Shown here piece after piece: positions 16,379 through 21,417 of a stretch of DNA of 21,417 nucleotides. The DNA lies in the NCBI GenBank assembly GCA_016200445.1, contig JACQEQ010000325.1:1-21417 (forward strand). Reading direction: 5' to 3'. Both the position numbers and the translations under genes were made by a program. The DNA comes from Gammaproteobacteria bacterium. GTDB lineage: Bacteria; Pseudomonadota; Gammaproteobacteria; SG8-11. Within the stretch, counting starts at the first letter, position 1, and each line of letters starts with the position of its first letter. The notes beneath the pieces are model-generated. The model had not been told where the DNA came from, searched no databases, and worked only from the letters and a program-made list of their open reading frames with translations.

Positions 16379-17575
16379 CTAAAACAGTGCCCAACCTGCG
16401 AAGCCCGCGATTGGTATGACCCATACAACTTCAATACGCAGACGTAACAGCGCAGTGAGCGCGGCTACGAAAATCAGCAGCGATGCCCAATGATGCGGCG
16501 CGGTCCAACCAACGCTGAATGCGGCAGCTGTGATCATGCCGATCACCGATGGCCGCACGCCGCACAGCGCCGCGACGATAACGCGCGAGCCTTGGATGCG
16601 TTCGAGCAGGTGCGTGCCGCCGGCCATCAGCAGCGCCGCAGGCAGATAGATTCCAAGCGTCGCGACGACGGCGCCTGTCAAGCCCGCAACCTTCAGGCCA
16701 ATAAAGGCAGCGCTCACCAGAATCGGGCCAGGTGTTATCTGGCCCATCGCGATAGCGTCGACGAATTCCTGCTGACTGACCCAGCGGTGGCCATTGACCA
16801 CGATTTCCTGAATCATCGGGATAAAAACATAGCCACCGCCGAACAGCATCAGACTCATACCGGAGAACACCAGAAACAGCTTGAATAACACTCCCGGATC
16901 GAACTGCCACAGCGGTAATGCGCTCAGCGGCGCTGCGCCAAAAAAAGTCGCGTTCATATCGAACTTGGATTTCGTGCGGGCGGTGCCGGTGATGTTGGTT
17001 TGAATCGCCGCAGCAATAATCGGATTGACTTCATCACGGCGCAGCCAGAACGCGCCGATCAGACCGGCGCAGGCGATAATCATCACGGTGCTGTAAATGC
17101 CACCGGCCATAATCAAGGCCACAGCGGCGGCCACGGCGATTACCGCCTCGCGCCAACTCGTAATGGATTTGCGGCTCATGTTCCAGGCAGCGCTCAAAAT
17201 GATGGCGCTGACTGCGGGGATGAATCCCATAAACAATTTGTTAATAACCGGAACCTGGCCCCACTGAAAATAAGCCAGCGATAACACCAATATGAAAGCA
17301 AATGACGGTAATACCGCGCCCAATGCGCTGATCAATGCGCCGCTGCCGCCACGCAAGCGATAACCGACAAACACCACCACGTTCACTGCGACCGGTCCCG
17401 GCAAAATCGAGGCCAGGGAAATGCCATCCAGGATGTCACGCTGCGACATTAATTTTTTGCGCTCGACGACCTCGTTCTCGATGACTGCAATCATGGCCAT
17501 GAAGCCGCCGAAACTGGTGCAGGCGATCTTGACGAACATCCAGAACAGCGAAATTAATGCAGGCTGCCGATTCAT
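16379..17575 (-). CDS. chrA: Chromate transporter family protein ChrA (two-domain)
   Basis: This 398-residue integral membrane protein has two homologous CHR halves. The first has SFGGFMAMIAVIENEVV and ISLASILPGPVAVN (about 52-65); the second has FGGGYVFIPMIQEIVV and AIAMGQITPGPILVS (near 281). About ten hydrophobic segments are visible. Characterised members expel chromate, and chromate and sulfate are close analogues. The start at 17575 (MNRQPAL) is chosen because the upstream in-frame sequence lies inside a repeat element and is rich in Arg. Its only candidate ribosome-binding sequences (GGGA or GAGG) come from the terminal repeat of that element. Being 18 bases before a PAPS-synthesis gene, it may move sulfate or another oxyanion rather than protect against chromate; that is inference. 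Confidence 0.9.
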   Translation of the reverse strand: MNRQPALISLFWMFVKIACTSFGGFMAMIAVIENEVVERKKLMSQRDILDGISLASILPGPVAVNVVVFVGYRLRGGSGALISALGAVLPSFAFILVLSLAYFQWGQVPVINKLFMGFIPAVSAIILSAAWNMSRKSITSWREAVIAVAAAVALIMAGGIYSTVMIIACAGLIGAFWLRRDEVNPIIAAAIQTNITGTARTKSKFDMNATFFGAAPLSALPLWQFDPGVLFKLFLVFSGMSLMLFGGGYVFIPMIQEIVVNGHRWVSQQEFVDAIAMGQITPGPILVSAAFIGLKVAGLTGAVVATLGIYLPAALLMAGGTHLLERIQGSRVIVAALCGVRPSVIGMITAAAFSVGWTAPHHWASLLIFVAALTALLRLRIEVVWVIPIAGFAGWALF

Positions 17576-17576
17576 A

Positions 17577-17601
17577 ATCCCAGAAACCTCAGTTGAACGC
17601 T
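17577..17601. repeat. Left terminal inverted repeat of the 332-bp element
   Basis: This end starts ATCCCAGAAACCTCAGTTGA and finishes ACGCT. It matches the reverse complement of 17884-17908 at 22 of 25 positions, including the run AAACCTCAGTTGA. It begins one base upstream of the chrA start codon. Confidence 0.8.
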
Positions 17602-17883
17602 CTGCGGAGTGCGATCCGTTGAGTGGCCGCTCACGCGCATCCCTGCGCTTCGCGGCACTTGCACAAATCCCTGTGCGACGCAGGGCAAGACGCAACGAGC
17701 GAATAGCGCGCTATTCCGATGATTCCTATCGCGCTGGCTTTTGCGCGAGGTAGGACGAGTTGCAACGCTGCCATGCGCGGTGTCTCGGGGCGTGCTCCGC
17801 TGACCGTAGCGGGCATCACCCCGAGAGTGAACTCTGTAACAACTAAAAATATCAATACCTGAGGACACTTGTTTATACCTTGC

Positions 17884-17908
17884 AGCGGTCAACTGAGGTT
17901 TTTAGGAT
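17884..17908. repeat. Right terminal inverted repeat of the 332-bp element
   Basis: It begins AGCGGTCAACTGAGGTTT and ends TAGGAT, the inverse of 17577-17601. It stops ten bases before the end of the neighbouring minus-strand gene. Confidence 0.8.
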
Positions 17909-17917
17909 AATCCTTGT

Positions 17918-19246
17918 TTAGACTGGAAGCAGACTGATGTGCAGGCGGGTGTGGCCATTCTCGTACGCTTCAACGCTTTTGATCAATGCCGCGCGCACGT
18001 TGGGTTGTCCATCGCGTAGCGTAACGAGCGCGGCGAGATCGTCGCGCTGCAGCGGCATATCGACCTGAACCGCGATCGACACAACAAGCTCGTCTGTTCT
18101 CGGTGTTGACATTATGTCGCAATCGAATAAAGCGCTGATGGATGCGTCTGCATCACCAAGACTGCGGACTTCAATACCGCCATACACTTCGATTGTAGCC
18201 GACTGCGCGACGTGACCAGGATGTTGCAGATAGAAACTGGCACTGTCATGTCCCAAGGCACACAGGCCGGTTTTCGGCCATACCGCTACTTTGCGCGTGC
18301 GCCCGCTGCTACGTACCGACGCAACAAAACTTTGCAGCAGGCGCCGTTCGTTTTCCAGCGTTACGGTGCTGGACGTGGTGTGTTGTTTTAGCGCGGTTTC
18401 GATTTCCGCCAGTACCGGAGCGATATCGAGAATGCGTAAATACGGCGAGATGTTCGGCTCCGGCAATTGCTCGCATGCTTTTAAGCCGCCATCTTCGAGC
18501 ATATCCAGCCAATAGCGTCCGCTGCGCTGCGCCCTCGTCTCGCCCGCGAGCAACCTGCACTGCATAGCATAGGGTTCCAAGGCAGTAAATAACGCAAGCA
18601 TGTCATCGTTCGCTGTGGCCGTTGCATCACCGAGACTGAACAGACTTATATGCTTCAATAGTAGGGAGCAGGTATTGTCGTGGCAGGATGTGACCTTACT
18701 GGGCTGGTTGTGTACCGCATGTTGTTCCGCGAGCAGGAACAATTGTTTGAATTCAAGAAAAGTAAGACCGGGGACGGTTTCTTCGACACGGCGCGCGTAC
18801 AAGATTGCATGCGCAAGACTTTCCATCGCCCGAAAAATACTGTTGAAATACAGCGCCTCGCGTCCTGCATCGGCATGGTTGTCAAAAAACTGCTTCACGA
18901 TAATTTTGTAGCCGTTCGCCAGATTGAGATACAGCCACAGCACGTCTTGCAGCAGGGCACTGCGTTGCGCCTCCTTGATCGGCAAACTGCGGACGCGGAT
19001 TTGATCGTAATACGACACGCTGTTTTCGAAAAATGCAGCATACAGTTCCAAAAGCTTAAAGCGGTCGCCCGGCGCCACTGGAACTTCATTCATGGCTTGC
19101 AGCGCCATCTGCAGATGGCGCACGGTATCCGCAACGTTCATGACCGGCAATTGTTCGAGCCAGACCTTCAGACGCTTCGGGTTCAGCTGCGCCATCGGGT
19201 TGTGCGCGGTGTGTTGCGGCGGGGTAGTGAGTAACAGTAAGTCCAT
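17918..19246 (-). CDS. Protein of unknown function, 442 residues, cytoplasmic, possible degenerate PilZ-like C-terminus
   Basis: I do not recognise this protein with certainty. It has no signal peptide or membrane segment. Residues of about 20-280 are predicted helical and start LNPKRLKVWLEQLPVMN, with repeated Leu-rich amphipathic stretches (RFKLLELYAAFFENSVSYY, DVLWLYLNLANGYK). The layout resembles proteins with a long helical N-terminus and a PilZ-like beta-barrel C-terminus (LAALVTLRDGQPNVRAALIKSV near the end). The RxxxR and DxSxxG motifs that bind cyclic di-GMP are not visible, so binding is doubtful. The coding quality is good over the whole length and the codon use matches its neighbours. 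It is the first gene of the minus-strand group leading to chrA and sat/cysC, but the repeat element lies in between. MAQLNPK at residue 18 is an alternative start. Confidence 0.75.
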   Translation of the reverse strand: MDLLLLTTPPQHTAHNPMAQLNPKRLKVWLEQLPVMNVADTVRHLQMALQAMNEVPVAPGDRFKLLELYAAFFENSVSYYDQIRVRSLPIKEAQRSALLQDVLWLYLNLANGYKIIVKQFFDNHADAGREALYFNSIFRAMESLAHAILYARRVEETVPGLTFLEFKQLFLLAEQHAVHNQPSKVTSCHDNTCSLLLKHISLFSLGDATATANDDMLALFTALEPYAMQCRLLAGETRAQRSGRYWLDMLEDGGLKACEQLPEPNISPYLRILDIAPVLAEIETALKQHTTSSTVTLENERRLLQSFVASVRSSGRTRKVAVWPKTGLCALGHDSASFYLQHPGHVAQSATIEVYGGIEVRSLGDADASISALFDCDIMSTPRTDELVVSIAVQVDMPLQRDDLAALVTLRDGQPNVRAALIKSVEAYENGHTRLHISLLPV

Positions 19247-19475
19247 TGATGAACCCGTTATGCTATAGAGCGAGAACCTTTCGGAAAAAATCGTCCACGC
19301 CCCGCAAACCTTTATCCGCAGAGCGCATTCCGTATGTGGCCGCCATCACGCTGGCATGTAATGTATAAAACTTGAGGCGGGAAATGACGAAAAAGTCACT
19401 AATTCGAATGGAGGTGCTGCGCGGCAGACGCTTTGGTGATCTGCTAGTCTTCATAAATCGCACGAGACTCGTCGC

Positions 19476-20285
19476 ATGACCACGACCCGACACAGCGCCT
19501 GGCTGGAGGCCGCAGTGCATATTGCCGCCGCTGCCGGACAATGCATTCTTGATGTTTACAATCGCCCCTTTAGTGTCGAGCACAAGGAAGACAATTCGCC
19601 GCTTACACTGGCTGATCGCTGTGCCCACGAATTGATCGTTGCACGCCTTAACGCACTAACGCCCGAGATTCCAGTGCTGTCCGAAGAATCGGCGAAGCTT
19701 GACTATTCTGCACGCGCCGCCTGGCAGCGCTTCTGGCTGGTCGATCCGCTCGACGGAACCCGCGAATTCATCAAACGCAATGGGGAATTCACAGTGAATA
19801 TCGCGCTCATCGAAAACCAACAGCCGGTGTTGGGTGTGGTCCAGGTTCCGGTGACAGGTATTGTCTATATTGGACTGCGGGGTAGCGGTGCTTGGAAACA
19901 ACAGCAGGGCAAACGTCAACCGATCCGTGTGCGGCCTTATCAAGGCGGGCGCGCTACGGTCGTAGCGAGCCGTTCGCATCGCGGTGAAGCCGTAGACCAA
20001 TTTCTTGTTCGGCTCGCTGCGCGTGAAGGGAGTTACGAAACCGCTAGCCTGGGCAGCTCGCTAAAACTGTGCCTGATCGCAGAAGGTGCAGCCGATATCT
20101 ATCCGCGACTCGGCCCGACTTCGGAATGGGACACTGCCGCAGCGCAATGTGTTGTCGAGGCGGCCGGTGGTCGCGTGCTGGATTTACAGGGCGAAGCGCT
20201 GCGTTACAACAAAACCGATATTCTCAATCCATGGTTCCTTGTTAGCGGAGCGGGTGATTACGACTGGCGCGCGCTGCTCGTTTGA
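19476..20285 (+). CDS. cysQ: 3'(2'),5'-bisphosphate nucleotidase CysQ
   Basis: This 269-residue enzyme of the lithium-sensitive inositol-monophosphatase superfamily hydrolyses PAP, the by-product of sulfotransferases and PAPS reductase, to AMP. The metal-binding motifs are all visible: PVLSEES (Glu70-Glu71), WLVDPLDGTREF (DPLDGT at 90-95) and SEWDTAAAQCVVEAAGG (Asp219). The early KEDNSPLTLADR is also typical of CysQ. Length is normal. It is divergent from the unknown 442-residue gene, with 229 bases between the two starts. In this window it completes the PAPS cycle together with the APS kinase and the sulfotransferases. The start at 19476 has only a weak GAG-type ribosome site, but no in-frame alternative fits the family length better. 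Confidence 0.94.
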   Translation: MTTTRHSAWLEAAVHIAAAAGQCILDVYNRPFSVEHKEDNSPLTLADRCAHELIVARLNALTPEIPVLSEESAKLDYSARAAWQRFWLVDPLDGTREFIKRNGEFTVNIALIENQQPVLGVVQVPVTGIVYIGLRGSGAWKQQQGKRQPIRVRPYQGGRATVVASRSHRGEAVDQFLVRLAAREGSYETASLGSSLKLCLIAEGAADIYPRLGPTSEWDTAAAQCVVEAAGGRVLDLQGEALRYNKTDILNPWFLVSGAGDYDWRALLV

Positions 20286-20304
20286 TCAATACAAATTGAT
20301 ACGC

Positions 20305-20323
20305 AGTGACACTTGTCATTTTT
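20305..20323 (+). terminator. Weak terminator-like hairpin after cysQ
   Basis: TGAC (20307-20310) and GTCA (20315-20318) form a short stem with loop ACTT, followed by five T at 20319-20323. The stem is only four to six base pairs. Its position, 20 bases after the stop codon, supports it. Confidence 0.35.
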
Positions 20324-20467
20324 ATTAACGCACGTGAATATTTAACCTGGAGCGTGTGCGAAAGCCATGCGACTGTAAACCGTAACATGCGGAAGCCTAT
20401 GTTAAAAAATTGGCCGTGCGTGTATTCGTGCGGTAATAGTGTTTCATTTCACATGCAGTGACATCAC

Positions 20468-20474
20468 AAGGAGG
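20468..20474 (+). promoter_or_regulatory. Strong Shine-Dalgarno site deciding the start at 20482
   Basis: AAGGAGG is seven bases before the ATG at 20482 but only one base before the other in-frame ATG at 20476, so 20482 is the better start. Confidence 0.8.
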
Positions 20475-20481
20475 CATGCCG

Positions 20482-21417
20482 ATGATATTTTCTACTCGTA
20501 ACTCTTCAGCGATTATACTATGCAGCGTGTTGTTAGCTGCACCGCAACTGGTATCCGCATCGACGTCTACATCAACGTTGACATTATTCGAATCGGGGCA
20601 GGTAAGACCTTTAGCGATGTCGCGCGACGGTAAATACCTGTATGCCGTGAATACCCCTGACGCAAAACTCGAAGTATTCAGCATAAATTCAGCAGGCATC
20701 GAAGCACGCGGTTCCGTGAGCGTTGGACTCGAACCCGTTGCAGTCGCCGTACGAAACGAGAATGAGGTTTGGGTCGTCAATCATTTGTCCGACAGTGTGA
20801 GCGTCGTCGATGTGCATGAAACAGAACATCCTCGCATCACGCGTACGCTGTTGGTCGGCGATGAACCGCGCGATATTTTGTTTGCGGGAAAAAAACACGA
20901 TCGTGCGTTCATCACCACGGCGCATCGCGGTCAAAACAACCCGAACGATCCACAGTTGACTACGCCCGGTATCGGTCGCGCAGATGTCTGGGTGTTCGAT
21001 GCCAATCATCTGGGTACCATCTTGGGTGGTACGCCGCTCACGATCATTACCTTATTTACCGACACGCCGCGCGCATTGGCGGCAACGCCGGATGGCACGC
21101 GTGTTTACGTGGCAGGCTTTTTCACGGGAAATCGTACCACCACCATTGCCGAAGGTACGGTGCCGGACGGCGGTGAAGCGAACGGCGGCTTACCTGCAAC
21201 GCGTGTTGATGCAGCGGGTGAGTCGCAACCCGAGACCGGTTTAATCGTCCAGTTTAATGGACAACATTGGGTCGACGAACTCGGCCGCAGCTGGGACGAT
21301 AAAGTGCGCTTCAATCTTCCGGACAAAGATGTGTTCGCCATCGATGCCACCGCGAATCCGCCCAAGCCGGTTGACGGCAGTGCGGGTTTTTACAGCGGCG
21401 TCGGTACCGTGCTGTTC
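20482..21417 (+). CDS. Secreted YVTN-type beta-propeller protein, 3' end outside window
   Basis: The frame is open from 20482 to the last base, 312 codons without a stop. The product begins with a signal peptide (AIILCSVLLAAPQLVSA, cleavage after residue 27). It continues with beta-propeller repeats of the YVTN/Lvp type: RPLAMSRDGKYLYAVNT, PVAVAVRNENEVWVVNHLSD, EPRDILFAGKKHDRAFITT and RALAATPDGTRVYVAG. Such proteins are exported and often carry a c-type cytochrome or other domain further on; no CXXCH is present in the visible part. Its first repeats resemble the propeller region of the cytochrome fusion at 9819. The start is fixed by a strong Shine-Dalgarno sequence. Function and partner are unknown. 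Confidence 0.85.
   Translation, partial: MIFSTRNSSAIILCSVLLAAPQLVSASTSTSTLTLFESGQVRPLAMSRDGKYLYAVNTPDAKLEVFSINSAGIEARGSVSVGLEPVAVAVRNENEVWVVNHLSDSVSVVDVHETEHPRITRTLLVGDEPRDILFAGKKHDRAFITTAHRGQNNPNDPQLTTPGIGRADVWVFDANHLGTILGGTPLTIITLFTDTPRALAATPDGTRVYVAGFFTGNRTTTIAEGTVPDGGEANGGLPATRVDAAGESQPETGLIVQFNGQHWVDELGRSWDDKVRFNLPDKDVFAIDATANPPKPVDGSAGFYSGVGTVLF

Larger units (their letters stand above)
17577..17908. mobile_element. MITE-like non-autonomous element or structured intergenic repeat
   Basis: This 332-base segment is bounded by 25-base inverted repeats with three mismatches and has no credible gene. Its interior is rich in secondary structure: CCCTGTG/CGCAGGG hairpin at 17669-17685, a perfect 16-base palindrome GAATAGCGCGCTATTC at 17701-17716, and a long hairpin closed by CTCGGGG (17784-17790) and CCCCGAG (17819-17825) with an inner CCGCT/AGCGG stem. 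It fills the gap between the 442-residue protein gene and chrA. No clear target duplication was found. The ends and the lack of a transposase suggest a miniature inverted-repeat element; the parent family is not recognised. Confidence 0.65.

Noticed and set aside
17572..17892. ORFs of 106 and 74 residues inside the 332-bp element
   Set aside because: They run through the inverted repeats and hairpins, are Arg/Ser-rich, and have no ribosome-binding site; open frames here reflect GC-rich structured DNA.
19263..19628. 121-residue minus-strand ORF overlapping the start of cysQ
   Set aside because: The first half is antisense to cysQ. The tail (RSADKGLRGVDDFFRKVLAL) looks slightly protein-like, but no start or family supports it.
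20397..20780. 127-residue minus-strand ORF with an Asp-Val repeat
   Set aside because: Antisense to the signal peptide and first propeller repeats of a gene with a strong Shine-Dalgarno site; the repeat mirrors a Ser/Thr-rich stretch.

Overview
The window is GC-rich, densely coded DNA that looks like a gammaproteobacterial chromosome; a betaproteobacterium is not excluded. The evidence is a PilJ/ChpA-type chemosensory pair, a Crp/Vfr-like regulator very close to E. coli Crp in its C-terminal half, a bidomain ChrA, a CysQ phosphatase and an IS1595-family insertion. No rRNA, tRNA, CRISPR array or phage module was seen.

Layout. (1) 1-5317, plus strand: the 3' end of a PilJ-like methyl-accepting chemotaxis protein, a 1265-residue ChpA-type hybrid CheA, and a lone PhnD-like periplasmic binding protein. 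(2) 5355-6041, minus: a cAMP-receptor-type regulator, divergent from what follows. (3) 6086-9373, plus: sulfotransferase, amidinotransferase and second sulfotransferase, tightly packed. The last two meet at what looks like a deletion junction: the first lacks its catalytic-Cys tail and the second lacks most of its PAPS-binding N-terminus. (4) 9819-12209: a secreted beta-propeller/di-heme cytochrome fusion with a strong terminator. (5) 12350-13379: a complete IS1595-family element with matching inverted repeats and an 8-bp target duplication, inserted just upstream of a periplasmic catalase-related peroxidase gene (13441-14451). (6) 14519-19246, minus: an unrecognised 442-residue protein, then chrA, then a sat/cysC fusion. 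A 332-bp element with 25-bp terminal inverted repeats fills the gap before chrA. (7) 19476-20285, plus: cysQ. (8) 20482 to the window end: the start of a secreted YVTN-type beta-propeller protein.

How the genes fit together. Two themes recur. The first is signalling: PilJ/ChpA and a Vfr-like regulator are functionally linked in Pseudomonas through cAMP, and here they lie within a few kb. The second is sulfonation: PAPS synthesis (APS kinase domain), PAPS use (two sulfotransferases), PAP removal (CysQ) and an oxyanion transporter of the ChrA family all lie within 15 kb. The sulfurylase half of the PAPS-synthesis fusion has lost its recognisable catalytic motifs, so APS probably comes from another enzyme. 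The amidinotransferase between the sulfotransferases suggests that the locus once made, or still makes, a sulfated guanidino-type small molecule; this is inference.
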